A stretch of 64,000 nucleotides of DNA from Christiangramia fulva (GTDB lineage: Bacteria; Bacteroidota; Bacteroidia; Flavobacteriales; Flavobacteriaceae): the NCBI RefSeq assembly GCF_003024155.1, contig NZ_CP028136.1:496001-560000 (forward strand), in the 5' to 3' direction. The notes beneath the pieces were generated by a model, which was not told where the DNA came from, did not search any database, and was given only the letters and a program-made list of their open reading frames with translations. Numbering within the stretch: the first letter of the stretch is position 1; every line of letters starts with the position of its first letter. The position numbers and the translations under genes were made by a program. Below are positions 7,991-16,729 of this stretch, piece after piece.

Positions 7991-9565
7991 ATGGCCTTAC
8001 ATTTACTTTTAGCTTATGCTGTCTGCACTATCGGCTTTTTAACCCTTGAACGGATCTATAACCGTGGGGTTTGGCTGAACCTGGCCTTAGCGGGTATCAT
8101 TTTCTCCCCGACCTATTTCCTGACCCAAAAAAATATTCTTATTTGTTTATTGCTGATCTTACCCCTGCTTCTTGAAATCCTTCTTATCCATGGTTTCCGA
8201 AATCAGGATCAGGATGAAAATCTTGCTCCCAAATACAGGGTACCCTTCTTACTTCAAAATGGTTCTTTTAAGATACAAAATCTCCGGCGCGGGGTTTCTA
8301 TCACAGGGGCAGCTGGAAGCGGAAAGACTGAAAGTGTCATTTATAATTTCCTTCAACATCTTCACCGCCACCAATTCTGCGGGATCATTCATGATTATAA
8401 AAATTTTGAACTCACGGAATTAGCCTATCCCCTATATCGCAAATCCAATATTCCTTTTTTTATCATCTCTTTCGATCCTATTTTCCACCGGGTCAATCCC
8501 ATCGCTCCACCCTATCTTCCTGATGAAGAAAGCGTGAATGAAGTGGCCCGGGTGCTGATGGAAAACCTACTGGAACAAAAAGACCAGTATGCTTCTGGCT
8601 CTACCCGTTTTTTTAACGATGCGGTGGAAGGGATTCTTAGTGGCCTAATCTGGAAACTCCGTACCTACCACCCTGCCTGCTGCACCCTGCCCCATCTGAT
8701 TGCAATTTATCAGCTGATGACCAGCGAACAGCTGATAAGGTTTTTGAGTTCCGATTTTACTTCCAGGGGGATGGCAGACGCTTTTATAAGTGGTATTGAT
8801 TCTGAACGACAAACGGCCGCCGTGAAAGGTACCCTGGCGAACGCTTTTAAAAAAATCAGTACCCGTAAGATCTTCTTCACCCTTTCAGGAAATGATATTG
8901 CACTGGACATCAATAATCCTGAAAACCCCGCGGTGGTATCTATTGTGAATAACCCTAAACTGGATGCCGCCTATTCTCCGGTTATTGCCACTATCATTCA
9001 TATTATCATCAAACAAATGAGTGTTCGTGGGAGGGAGAGTTCCTTTATTCTCATGGAAGAGGCTCCTACCCTGCGCCTGTTAAATATGCACCGGGTGCCT
9101 GCCACCCTAAGGAGCTATGATATTGCCACCCTTTACGTCATGCAGGATAAAATCCAGAATGACCTTCTTTATGGAGAAAAAGCCAGTAAAGCCATTCTTA
9201 GTAATCTCTCTTATCAATTCTTTGGAAAAGCCAATGACCCGGCCACGGCCCGGTATTATGAGCAATTTTTCGAACTTACGCATAAAGAAATGATTAGCGT
9301 TAGTGAGAGTCGGTCCATGAATTTCGATACACGAATCACCCGCTCGCAACGCGAAGTTTCCAAACGAAGAGCGGATCTTTTTTTTCGATTAAAACCGGGG
9401 CAATTTGTGGCCTATGCAGATGGTAAAGAAAAGCTTATTCAGTTCAAAAGGCAGCGATTATTAAAATCACTGCCTTCCCTATTCCGACATCCCGGTAGGG
9501 AGGATATCGAAGAGAATTTTAAGAAGATTTACCTGGAGGCCTCGGCATTAATTAATTCTTTGTAA
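7991..9565 (+). CDS. mobC: MobC-type coupling ATPase (TraG/VirD4 family)
   Basis: This ~524-residue protein links the relaxosome to the conjugation pore. Two or three N-terminal membrane helices (residues ~3-20, 30-46 and 48-66) are followed by the Walker A motif GAAGSGKTE at ~106-114 and a Walker B-like SSFILMEEAPTLRL around 350-365. KFDP-type elements (IISFDPIFHRVNPI) and the C-terminal RADLFFRLKPGQFVAY match TraM-recognition/TraG-like ATPases. The ATG at 7991 is chosen because it gives the expected membrane segment at once and lies 10 bases after mobB; the frame stays open back to 7901 inside mobB. The gene ends 9 bases from the converging traN. Confidence 0.85.
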   Translation: MALHLLLAYAVCTIGFLTLERIYNRGVWLNLALAGIIFSPTYFLTQKNILICLLLILPLLLEILLIHGFRNQDQDENLAPKYRVPFLLQNGSFKIQNLRRGVSITGAAGSGKTESVIYNFLQHLHRHQFCGIIHDYKNFELTELAYPLYRKSNIPFFIISFDPIFHRVNPIAPPYLPDEESVNEVARVLMENLLEQKDQYASGSTRFFNDAVEGILSGLIWKLRTYHPACCTLPHLIAIYQLMTSEQLIRFLSSDFTSRGMADAFISGIDSERQTAAVKGTLANAFKKISTRKIFFTLSGNDIALDINNPENPAVVSIVNNPKLDAAYSPVIATIIHIIIKQMSVRGRESSFILMEEAPTLRLLNMHRVPATLRSYDIATLYVMQDKIQNDLLYGEKASKAILSNLSYQFFGKANDPATARYYEQFFELTHKEMISVSESRSMNFDTRITRSQREVSKRRADLFFRLKPGQFVAYADGKEKLIQFKRQRLLKSLPSLFRHPGREDIEENFKKIYLEASALINSL

Positions 9566-9574
9566 CCATCCTTT

Positions 9575-10399
9575 TTAGTGTCTGTATGGTTTATTGATTT
9601 TATTACTTCGGAGCGACATAGAAAGATACCGGCTTCCATTTTTCTCATTGACCATTATTTCTAACTGTTGTTGTTTGGTCACAGTAAACTTTGGATAAAC
9701 GATCACAAATCCTTTGGAATGCCCCGCCGGAATAAGATCTGGTAATTGATAGGTAAAAATCGGATCTATTGGGATTTCCTGGTAAGAACTTTTTCTTTGT
9801 TTACTTCCCTGTAAGATCCGAAGGCCAACCTGGTTGATCTCAAAATCAATAGCTGACCGGTTACTGATTTTATAACGAATATAAACGCTGTTACCTATAT
9901 AAGCTATCGCCTTCACTTCAAATTTGATATGTCCTTTTCGGGCAACCCCTAACGAGGACCTTTCTTTAGCCTCCATTAAATGTTGGGCAAGAATCGTATT
10001 TAATGAATCAGATAGCGACTTTTTTGTTGATACCACTGATCGGTCTGGGCGATCGCTGGTCTTCTTTTCTTCCATAGCCTTTTGATCACTCCTGATATAA
10101 TAGGTGAAAGTCGGAAGGCTGTCCCTGAATTTTAAAATAAATGAATGAAATCCCCCATCGGCCGTTCTTATAAAAAGATTACTGGCTCTTCCCTGCCGGC
10201 CCTGCAAAAGGCCGAGCGTGTCACTCGCCTGCTGGTTATAACTGAAGACAAAATCTTCGGAGCCGGAAATAGCACTGGAAATCGGGGATGGCAACACCAC
10301 CGCTACATTCTGTCTGGAATTACAGTACAATACTGGCGGATGCTGTGCTATACTTATTTGAATCCAAAAAAACGTCATTGATAATAAAAGATTTTTCAT
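9575..10399 (-). CDS. traN: Conjugative transposon protein TraN (DUF4138)
   Basis: This 274-residue protein is the outermost gene of the tra operon read here. A signal peptide (residues 1-18, ending in SIAQ) is followed by a DUF4138-like beta domain: LYCNSRQNVAVVLPSPIS, then SNLFIRTADGGFHSFILKF. TraN of CTnDOT-type elements is a periplasmic or outer-membrane component of the type IV pore, comparable to VirB9 (family knowledge). The C-terminal half (YIRYKISNRSAIDFEINQVGLRI) is typical of the family. Its start overlaps the traM stop by 4 bases, so it is translationally coupled. No traO, traP or traQ follows: the next gene, 9 bases away, converges. Confidence 0.85.
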   Translation of the reverse strand: MKNLLLSMTFFWIQISIAQHPPVLYCNSRQNVAVVLPSPISSAISGSEDFVFSYNQQASDTLGLLQGRQGRASNLFIRTADGGFHSFILKFRDSLPTFTYYIRSDQKAMEEKKTSDRPDRSVVSTKKSLSDSLNTILAQHLMEAKERSSLGVARKGHIKFEVKAIAYIGNSVYIRYKISNRSAIDFEINQVGLRILQGSKQRKSSYQEIPIDPIFTYQLPDLIPAGHSKGFVIVYPKFTVTKQQQLEIMVNEKNGSRYLSMSLRSNKINKPYRH

Positions 10400-11298
10400 A
10401 ATGCTGGTTTTAAGAGTAATTGATATTGGTGAAGGACTTTGACTTTTACATTTCGATTGTCCCGCTGGAAAAGACCTTTGATCCCCCTTACCTGCGGTAC
10501 CCCCGAAATATTGATATCCTGAATGACATCGTCTAAAACCTCAGTGGTAGCCCGGCTACGGAAGCTGTTTTGGATATAAATCCCCTTTTGACCGTCAGAA
10601 ATATCATAGGCTTCCAGCTGTTGCGATAACTTTCCTTTTGGGTAAATAGTCAGCATCAAACGATTAGCCTTAAAACTGCACTGTCCATAAAGGATCGTAT
10701 TTTTCTCCAGGGTATCCCCGGAGGCCATAAAGGAGTCCAATAGACGAAGCTCTAAACGCTCATCTTTCCTGACCACCTGGTCTTTATTTACGACCGCCTT
10801 TATTGGGGGTCTATCAGATTTGTTTTTTGGTGAGGGACTCGCGATAAAAAATTGAGCATGCCCCTTTCCGAGGAATGCTTCCAAGATTTTAAGCGGCATC
10901 AGTGAATCAGAAAGCTCTGGAGATTTTTCTGTTTTCTCAACAATCGTTTCGGGAATGTTATAATCATATTCCTCAGGGCCAGTGGCCAGAATACTATCCA
11001 TTAATTTCAGCTTCTCTTTTTCCTTTAAATAAGGATCATAGGTTCCCGAGGAATCCAGAAGACTCTCATCATAAATACTGGGAGCCAGGGAAGGTTTTTT
11101 CTCCCGTAGCTGATCTATTGCCTTTCTACGGCTACTAAACTGCTCAGGCTCCTTCTCCAGTCTGGGAACAGAAGTTTCCTTAAGCGATGGGGTGATTTCC
11201 TTGGTATCTCCAAATACTGAAATCCAATAAAGGACCATCAGTAACAGGATGATCAGAATACATCCTCCAAAAACTACTTTTCGTTTATTTATTTTCAT
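10396..11298 (-). CDS. traM: Conjugative transposon protein TraM
   Basis: This 300-residue protein has one N-terminal membrane helix (VVFGGCILIILLLMVLYWISV, ~8-28), a long low-complexity charged linker rich in E, K and S, and a conserved C-terminal domain. That domain includes LILDSFMASGD-like and GQCSFKANRLMLTIYP segments and the block IKGLFQRDNRNVKVKVLHQYQLLL. This architecture matches TraM (VirB10-like) of Bacteroides conjugative transposons, which spans the envelope and connects inner- and outer-membrane parts of the pore. It overlaps traK by 14 bases and traN by 4, as expected for one operon. The N-terminal linker is not conserved and was not used as evidence. Confidence 0.82.
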   Translation of the reverse strand: MKINKRKVVFGGCILIILLLMVLYWISVFGDTKEITPSLKETSVPRLEKEPEQFSSRRKAIDQLREKKPSLAPSIYDESLLDSSGTYDPYLKEKEKLKLMDSILATGPEEYDYNIPETIVEKTEKSPELSDSLMPLKILEAFLGKGHAQFFIASPSPKNKSDRPPIKAVVNKDQVVRKDERLELRLLDSFMASGDTLEKNTILYGQCSFKANRLMLTIYPKGKLSQQLEAYDISDGQKGIYIQNSFRSRATTEVLDDVIQDINISGVPQVRGIKGLFQRDNRNVKVKVLHQYQLLLKPAL

Positions 11299-11902
11299 TG
11301 GGTAACTTTTTTAAACTGTTTTCAAAAAAATCGATGATCAATAATCCATGCGGATTATTGGGGAAATTTCGATCCACACGTATAAGTTTTCCGGTTGTGA
11401 CTAACTCGTATCGATCGGTAATACTTCCACGGTTGATCTCAAAATGCAGCGTGGTCCTAAACTTAAAGGGACTCTTTGATAGATCCAGCTCAGAATGCAG
11501 GTCGGTTACTTTTTGAACCAGTGAATACTGCAAAAGCCGATTGTAAACGCCATCGGCCTTTTTCTGCCGGTAAACTTCATCTACAGAACTGTTCCCTAAC
11601 CAAAGGGCTTTTTCCAGGCTCGATTCGTAATTACTGGTATTGAGATCGAAGAAATACCGATGAAAAAGATCCAGGTGAGCCCGGGCTTCTACTTCCAGGT
11701 TTTCCCGTTGGTTGACAAGGGAAAGTGGTACTACACTCCCATCTCCATTTACAACAAAAGCCTTATCCAGTAATTCCCGGTAGGCTTTACGGACCTGTAC
11801 CAGAGAAATTACACTACTGCCAAAGGAAATGAAGATCACGGTCAGCACCACGAATCGATTAAGGCGCAGGACTCGATAAATATGCATATATGGTGTTTTC
11901 AT
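11285..11902 (-). CDS. traK: Conjugative transposon protein TraK
   Basis: This 205-residue protein starts MKTPYMHIYRVLRLNRFVVL. A membrane helix at ~16-36 is followed by a periplasmic part with AHLDLFHRYFFDLNTSNYE and an LVQKVTDLHSELDLS segment. TraK is VirB8-like: a bitopic pore protein needed for assembly of the conjugation machine (family knowledge). I use the ATG at 11902 because family members begin within a few residues of the YxxVLRLNR motif; the open frame upstream overlaps the end of traJ and is not TraK-like. It lies 10 bases after the traJ stop and overlaps traM. Confidence 0.85.
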   Translation of the reverse strand: MKTPYMHIYRVLRLNRFVVLTVIFISFGSSVISLVQVRKAYRELLDKAFVVNGDGSVVPLSLVNQRENLEVEARAHLDLFHRYFFDLNTSNYESSLEKALWLGNSSVDEVYRQKKADGVYNRLLQYSLVQKVTDLHSELDLSKSPFKFRTTLHFEINRGSITDRYELVTTGKLIRVDRNFPNNPHGLLIIDFFENSLKKLPNENK

Positions 11903-11912
11903 AAATTTGAAT

Positions 11913-12737
11913 TTAACTGGCGAAAAGTCGGAAAGTGAAACTGATCGCTTTTCGGTATAATTTGAATTTAAGTAATACAATAAAACAGATGGAACCTAAC
12001 TGGATCACAGGGGCCAGAATAGTTCCGTCCACATCCTCTCCTACCAGGTTCGGCCAAAAATCAAGGTTGATGGCCCTGTAGAGTTCGTTGATAAAAATAT
12101 TGACCAGAAAAAAAGCTGGCACTACCATATAAACCGCTGCATACAACCGAAAAAAACGATAGCCCATTTCCCGGAATTTCTCAAATACTGCCAGAGATAA
12201 GACCAGAGGAAAAAAGAGCTGCAGTAACCCCAGCAAAAAGAATCGTTCGGCTAAAAAGAGCGGATAGATGAAAAGATCCATGATCCATAAAAACAAGCCG
12301 AGGATAAAGGCTACCACTTTCATCGGATAAAAAGGAGTGACCAGGTATTCGTATAGCATGCCGAGGGCTTTACTCCCTGCTTCCACCAGGCCCAGATCCT
12401 GCTCGATTTCCACATCCTGAAGCTGTAAAGGAATGAGTGCCGGAGCGGTATCCCTAAAATTCGATTCGATACTCACGAGTATACCGTCAAAAAATCCTAA
12501 AATTTGTGAAGAAAAAATGACCAGTAACGTCAGGGTAAAGTTTTTAATCAAATCGGCAGGTTGCAGTCCCCAGGTATAGCCATCACTGGAGACCGCCCCT
12601 TCCTGGTATTTCTTTAGGATATTGACCAGAAATAAAAGTACAGCCAGTGTTTTTACCCCGGTAAGGGTGTACTGTGAAATATCCGTCTCCTTGAGAGTGG
12701 TAAATATGGCATCTATGTATTCCAGACCCAGCTCCAT
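11913..12737 (-). CDS. traJ: Conjugative transposon membrane protein TraJ
   Basis: This 274-residue polytopic inner-membrane protein has hydrophobic segments near 25-40, 70-90, 140-165, 165-195, 200-225 and 240-260. VKTLAVLLFLVNILKKY, WGLQPADLIKNF and FFPLVLSLAVFEKFREMGYRFFR fit TraJ of CTnDOT-like elements, a VirB6-like channel component. Family members are usually longer (300 residues or more), so this is a compact version. It starts 5 bases after the traI-like gene ends and is followed 10 bases later by traK. Confidence 0.78.
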   Translation of the reverse strand: MELGLEYIDAIFTTLKETDISQYTLTGVKTLAVLLFLVNILKKYQEGAVSSDGYTWGLQPADLIKNFTLTLLVIFSSQILGFFDGILVSIESNFRDTAPALIPLQLQDVEIEQDLGLVEAGSKALGMLYEYLVTPFYPMKVVAFILGLFLWIMDLFIYPLFLAERFFLLGLLQLFFPLVLSLAVFEKFREMGYRFFRLYAAVYMVVPAFFLVNIFINELYRAINLDFWPNLVGEDVDGTILAPVIQLGSICFIVLLKFKLYRKAISFTFRLFAS

Positions 12738-12742
12738 TCTAT

Positions 12743-13318
12743 TTAGTATTTAGCGGGCCGACCGTTAATAGATTCCTTAACCTGACGAAATTCTATAATA
12801 TGCTGGTAGCGCTTCTTCTTAAGACTGATCTCCTGGATCATTTCTCGTGAGCGTTTTCGCTGAGCTTCCAAAATGGACAGCCGCTCTGCATCGGTCATTT
12901 CCAGGTAATTGCTAGTAAGCAAATCCTGCATAAACTGTAGATCCTCCAGGGCGGTATCCATTAAAGTATTAAAGGATTCACTAATGATGGTGACTTCATC
13001 TCCATGGATATAGGGAGAGTTTAATATCTCCTGTAGATCGCTACGAACGGTAGTATAGAGTTCTTCATAATTGGAAATAATTTCCCGAACGGTTTTCAGT
13101 TGCTGAATGACCTGGCTTACCTGCTCGATCCGTTCTTTTTGCTCCTGGAGAAATCTTACTGTTTGTAACAGCTGGGAGGTTTGCTTGGCAGACTCTATAA
13201 GCTGCTGGCCAAGGGCTAAAAAGTTGGTGTTGTCATAGACGGGCATGCCCTGGGCAGCCAGCCTTGAAAAACTTAAAAACACCATTAGGCTGAGAATAAA
13301 AATTCGTTTCATAGTCAC
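12743..13318 (-). CDS. traI: TraI-like periplasmic conjugation protein (DUF4141-like)
   Basis: This 191-residue protein has a signal peptide (residues 1-23, ending in RLAAQ) and an almost wholly helical, coiled-coil-prone body: VRFLQEQKERIEQVSQVIQQ, then VREIISNYEELYTTVRSDLQ. That is the character of TraI (DUF4141) of Bacteroides conjugative transposons, comparable to VirB5 pilus-tip proteins. The position between the TraG ATPase and TraJ is exactly that of traI in CTnDOT (traH is absent here). The start overlaps the traG stop by 4 bases. The identification rests on position and architecture more than on sharp motifs. Confidence 0.7.
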   Translation of the reverse strand: MTMKRIFILSLMVFLSFSRLAAQGMPVYDNTNFLALGQQLIESAKQTSQLLQTVRFLQEQKERIEQVSQVIQQLKTVREIISNYEELYTTVRSDLQEILNSPYIHGDEVTIISESFNTLMDTALEDLQFMQDLLTSNYLEMTDAERLSILEAQRKRSREMIQEISLKKKRYQHIIEFRQVKESINGRPAKY

Positions 13319-15720
13319 TGGTTTAAAAATTGAACAATTGCTTTTTCCATAGAACCATGGGCTTTATAAAGTGTCATGATCTGCTGGTTTTCTTTTCCAT
13401 CGGTCAGGTATGCCGCATAGACCTCGGGGGGAACTTCCAGGCGGAAAACATTGCTTTGTTTTCCGATCTTAATAAAGACTTCGGTGTATTTGCGGGGACC
13501 GGTAAGGTTATTGCGGATGGAATGAAGCTGGTTCAGATCATGAGCGGAAAGATTCAGCCGCCTGCGAAGTGCTTCATAGCCTTTTTCATTATGCAAACTA
13601 TAGATGACCTGGGTATTCTCCAGAATACTGGCCGATGCCGCAGTTTCCGGTAACTGGTTGATAGATTGGAGAATGATCCCGATAGCGCCATTTTGTTTTC
13701 GGATGGCCTGGTAATAGAATTCAACGCTCTCCAGTACATTCTCAAATTTCAGTTGTTTGGCAAACTCATCAAATAAAATAATGCCCCGCTCTGAAGGGTT
13801 TTTCCAAATGGTACGCTGGATAGCCGACTTGATAAGCATGAGCATCACCGAAAGCACAGCACGGTTATCGCGAACTTCATCAAGTTCAAAAATGATCAGT
13901 TTTTTATCTTCCAGTTTATAGGACTGATCCTCCCTGGTCTCGAATAAAAAACTATAAATGCCATTTTCTACATATTCCGAGAGTAAATGCAGGAACTGTT
14001 GCGGATCGAAAAACTGTAGCGATATACTCAGCTTGGACTCTAAATGATCTGATATCTCTTTGACATAATGAAAGAAACTCTCCAGGGAATGGTCGCTAAG
14101 ACATTCCCGGTAATAGCTTACCAGGATTTTCTTAAGTGCCACCTGGCCCTCCCTGGCGACCTTAAGTCCGGAAGAAGTGAGCTCAAGTAAAAATCCGGCC
14201 AGATCTTCAATACGCTCCGGACTTAGGTCATCTGGGCCTGCCATATAAAAGGGGTTTATGCCTAAATTTTTTCCATCTTCATACCTTAATACTACCTGGT
14301 CATCGGGGTATAACAGCGCGAATTTGGAATAGCTCCCTCCTAGATCTATGATGACCAGCCGGGTCCCGTTTTCAAAATATTGTCTTAGAATATTATTGGC
14401 CAGGAAGGATTTTCCTTCTCCTGTGGGAGCGAAAATGGCAAAATTGCGTGCTTTTATTCTTTTCTTTCCCTCATCCCAAACATCTTTTCTTACCGGAATA
14501 TTCTGAAGCCGATCATTGAAAATAATGCCTGCCCCATCACTGGTATAAGAGGTATTATTTAGCCATAGACATAAGCCATGGCGCAAATCACTCACATACA
14601 GGTCTTCATTGCAGAAGCCTGAAGAAAACCCGAAGTAGCTGGTGAGAAAATATCGCTGGAGCTCTTTTCCTGAAGGTTGATAGGGACGAATATCCAAATC
14701 TTTTAAAGCTCCTTTTAATTGGCCTCCAAGCTTTGAAAGTTGCGATTTCTCTTCACTCCAAAAAAGTACATTGAGTTGGCCTCGAATTATGCGTGCCTGG
14801 TCGTCCCGGTTTATCTCGCCAAGGATCTTTTCGATCCTTTCAAGAATGACTTTATTCTGAGTTCCGAAACGAATACTCTTGGAAAGTTCTTCTCTTCTTT
14901 TATTGAGGATCGACAACCAGTGGGATCGGTCATCGAGGTACATAATTTGATTTACCACATGATTTCTGGAAAATTCAAGCCCAAGATTATCGATAAACCC
15001 CTGGTGAAAGCTAATGTCTCCCATGGAAAACCGCGGGTTCATGCGGCTGGTGGAAACTCCTCCGGAAAAGCACAACTCGCTATTGACTGCCAGCATCCCG
15101 TATGGTTTTTCACCAATCTCCAAATGCAGCTGACCCGAGCGGATGTCGGTATCCGCATCCTGTCCAAACCCATTGAAATAAGAATCGGTGAGTTTGATAA
15201 CTTCTTCTGCTTTCATCTCCTCCAGATCAATAAGCGCTGTGGTATTTAAAAAATTGACCGCTTCATGAACTGCCGCCTCGAAAAGCTGACAAGAGCCATC
15301 AGCCGTAATCGGGAACTCCTTTTTAATCTTTAAAAAAGGATTCATCACCGCCCCTCTATTGAATAACCGGTTGGAAGGCCAGCAGAAAAACAAATAGGAC
15401 TGGTGGGAAAGAAACTCCCGGCCGTGAAAATAATTCGAAGTTGCCCGGGCCAGAAAACTTTCACCAGGGAGTCGCTCCCCGTTAAAAGCTTGTTTTAAAT
15501 ACACATCCTGCTTATGAATAACGGTTCCTGAAGGTAATCCCTTAAAGGCCTGATGCCACCAGGTATGTAGTTTTTCAAAATCGGTCTCGGAAAGGGAATA
15601 GATTTCGGGAAGCCTCACCCGGTAGGCTAAACAAAAATTACCATTGCCCAGAAAGACCGCATCTCCCTGTTGGCTGATAATAGGATAATATGCATGGAGA
15701 TTAATTCGCATATTTTCCAA
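13315..15720 (-). CDS. traG: TraG-type conjugation ATPase (VirB4-like)
   Basis: This 801-residue ATPase powers pilus and pore assembly. The N-terminal half is the VirB4-like non-catalytic region (ENMRINLHAYYPIISQQGD). Walker A, FAPTGEGKSFLAN, is near residue ~430, followed by LVIIDLGGSYSKF. Walker B, RGIILFDEFAKQ, is near ~648. The late motif GIILQSINQLPETAASA is typical of the family. Its length is normal for TraG of conjugative transposons (~800-840). Its start overlaps the end of traF by 20 bases (ATG 15720, alternative ATG 15711). It appears complete and catalytically intact, which argues that the pore part of this element is still functional. Confidence 0.9.
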   Translation of the reverse strand: MENMRINLHAYYPIISQQGDAVFLGNGNFCLAYRVRLPEIYSLSETDFEKLHTWWHQAFKGLPSGTVIHKQDVYLKQAFNGERLPGESFLARATSNYFHGREFLSHQSYLFFCWPSNRLFNRGAVMNPFLKIKKEFPITADGSCQLFEAAVHEAVNFLNTTALIDLEEMKAEEVIKLTDSYFNGFGQDADTDIRSGQLHLEIGEKPYGMLAVNSELCFSGGVSTSRMNPRFSMGDISFHQGFIDNLGLEFSRNHVVNQIMYLDDRSHWLSILNKRREELSKSIRFGTQNKVILERIEKILGEINRDDQARIIRGQLNVLFWSEEKSQLSKLGGQLKGALKDLDIRPYQPSGKELQRYFLTSYFGFSSGFCNEDLYVSDLRHGLCLWLNNTSYTSDGAGIIFNDRLQNIPVRKDVWDEGKKRIKARNFAIFAPTGEGKSFLANNILRQYFENGTRLVIIDLGGSYSKFALLYPDDQVVLRYEDGKNLGINPFYMAGPDDLSPERIEDLAGFLLELTSSGLKVAREGQVALKKILVSYYRECLSDHSLESFFHYVKEISDHLESKLSISLQFFDPQQFLHLLSEYVENGIYSFLFETREDQSYKLEDKKLIIFELDEVRDNRAVLSVMLMLIKSAIQRTIWKNPSERGIILFDEFAKQLKFENVLESVEFYYQAIRKQNGAIGIILQSINQLPETAASASILENTQVIYSLHNEKGYEALRRRLNLSAHDLNQLHSIRNNLTGPRKYTEVFIKIGKQSNVFRLEVPPEVYAAYLTDGKENQQIMTLYKAHGSMEKAIVQFLNQ

Positions 15721-15979
15721 GACCTAATTGTTTGCAGGAAATGAATGCTATCCCCTTGCCGGTTAGCATCCCTGAGCGGAATGTTTTTAACCGTAGTAGG
15801 GAAAAGTACAGCGCCGTGTTCCAAAAGAAACAAAAGACCACTGCCATAAATCCGAAGGAGAAAATGACCACCAGAAGAGATAGGATCACCGAACTCATAA
15901 GTATAGCGAAGCGCTCAAGAGGGAGGCCATAAAGCAGTGCCTTTTGCCTGATACTACGATAAATTGAAAAGCTCTTCAT
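15701..15979 (-). CDS. traF: TraF-type membrane protein (DUF4133, VirB3-like)
   Basis: This 92-residue protein begins MKSFSIYRSIRQKALLYGLP with two adjacent membrane helices (~24-45 and ~45-62). The short N-terminal arm, the FxIYRxIRQKALLYGL pattern and the terminal FISCKQLGLGKY are typical of DUF4133 proteins in Bacteroidota tra operons. They occupy the position of VirB3 next to the VirB4-type ATPase. The start codon overlaps the traE stop by one base, and the end overlaps traG by 20 bases. Confidence 0.85.
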   Translation of the reverse strand: MKSFSIYRSIRQKALLYGLPLERFAILMSSVILSLLVVIFSFGFMAVVFCFFWNTALYFSLLRLKTFRSGMLTGKGIAFISCKQLGLGKYAN

Positions 15980-16266
15980 CAGACAACAATTCCGATCAGG
16001 TAAGTAAAAATTCCAACTACTGCTCCGGCAATTAAGACAAACACCAGAACACGGGTAATTCCCTTTTTCAAATCGGCATTCTCTCCGAAAAAATGTCCGG
16101 CGTTGAAAAGAAATCCTACTAAAAAAATAACACCCAGGATAATGGGAAAGACAGCTCGAATGGTATCGGAAATATCCGAAACAGATTGTTCAATCCCGCC
16201 GATCTGCGCGAAGGACGGGATTGAAATCAGGGACAAAAAAAGTGTGAAGGTTTGTTTGATTTTCAT
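15979..16266 (-). CDS. traE: TraE-type membrane protein (DUF4134, VirB2-like)
   Basis: This 95-residue protein has a cleavable signal sequence (residues 1-19, ending in SFAQ) followed by two hydrophobic helices, the pattern of a VirB2-like pilin precursor. The body GIEQSVSDISDTIRAVFPIILG, then GHFFGENADLKKGITRVLVF, fits DUF4134. The ATG at 16266 is chosen because it begins the signal peptide; the frame is open to 16314 but without family similarity. It is the first gene of the tra operon seen here. The usual traA-D block is not present upstream. Confidence 0.82.
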   Translation of the reverse strand: MKIKQTFTLFLSLISIPSFAQIGGIEQSVSDISDTIRAVFPIILGVIFLVGFLFNAGHFFGENADLKKGITRVLVFVLIAGAVVGIFTYLIGIVV

Positions 16267-16729
16267 GGCTTTAGGTTTATTAAAGAATAATTCAAACCTA
16301 AGAACCTGCCTCAAATCCTTAGACCGTGGTAGTAGAATTTAACCATCCGGAATAGATGAAATTTGAAGATTCTCAATTAAATCTGCGAGAGACTACCCAT
16401 TGTTTAATACAAGAGGAATAGCTAATAAAAATAAAAGCCTTTTTGAGGTATTTAGTGTATAAAAAAGCTATAGGATTGCGGTGAGTTACTAAATAGACAA
16501 AGGGAACAATAAATTCTACTTTAATGTTCCCTTTGATTTATCGCAGATCCAAAATAGCATTACCTATTTTGTTCTAAGGGTATATTCTCAGCTTCATAAC
16601 GAAGCACCCCTTTGCGACAGTTATAAATATAACCCTTTTACTTCTTTTGTAAAAATAATCACTTCGTATTTTTTAGGATCATTTCCAAAAAGGTTTAAAT
16701 GAACTTTAACCTTAACTCCTATTGTTCTC
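16267..16729. other. Gap between the two leftward operons of the element
   Basis: No gene with a credible start is seen. A short leftward frame just after the stop of the endonuclease-fold gene (about 16615-16730) reads VKVHLNLFGNDPKKYEVIIF but has no ATG, GTG or TTG and may be a remnant. A terminator lies at 16499-16534. The region just before traE (16270-16330) should hold the tra promoter, but no clear TAnnTTTG box was picked out. Confidence 0.4.
16499..16534 (-). terminator. Hairpin terminator downstream of the endonuclease-fold gene
   Basis: AAAGGGAACA (16499-16508) pairs with TGTTCCCTTT (16525-16534), a perfect 10-bp stem with a 16-base loop. A-rich and T-rich flanks make it usable from the leftward genes that end at 16730. 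It would separate them from the tra operon. Confidence 0.6.
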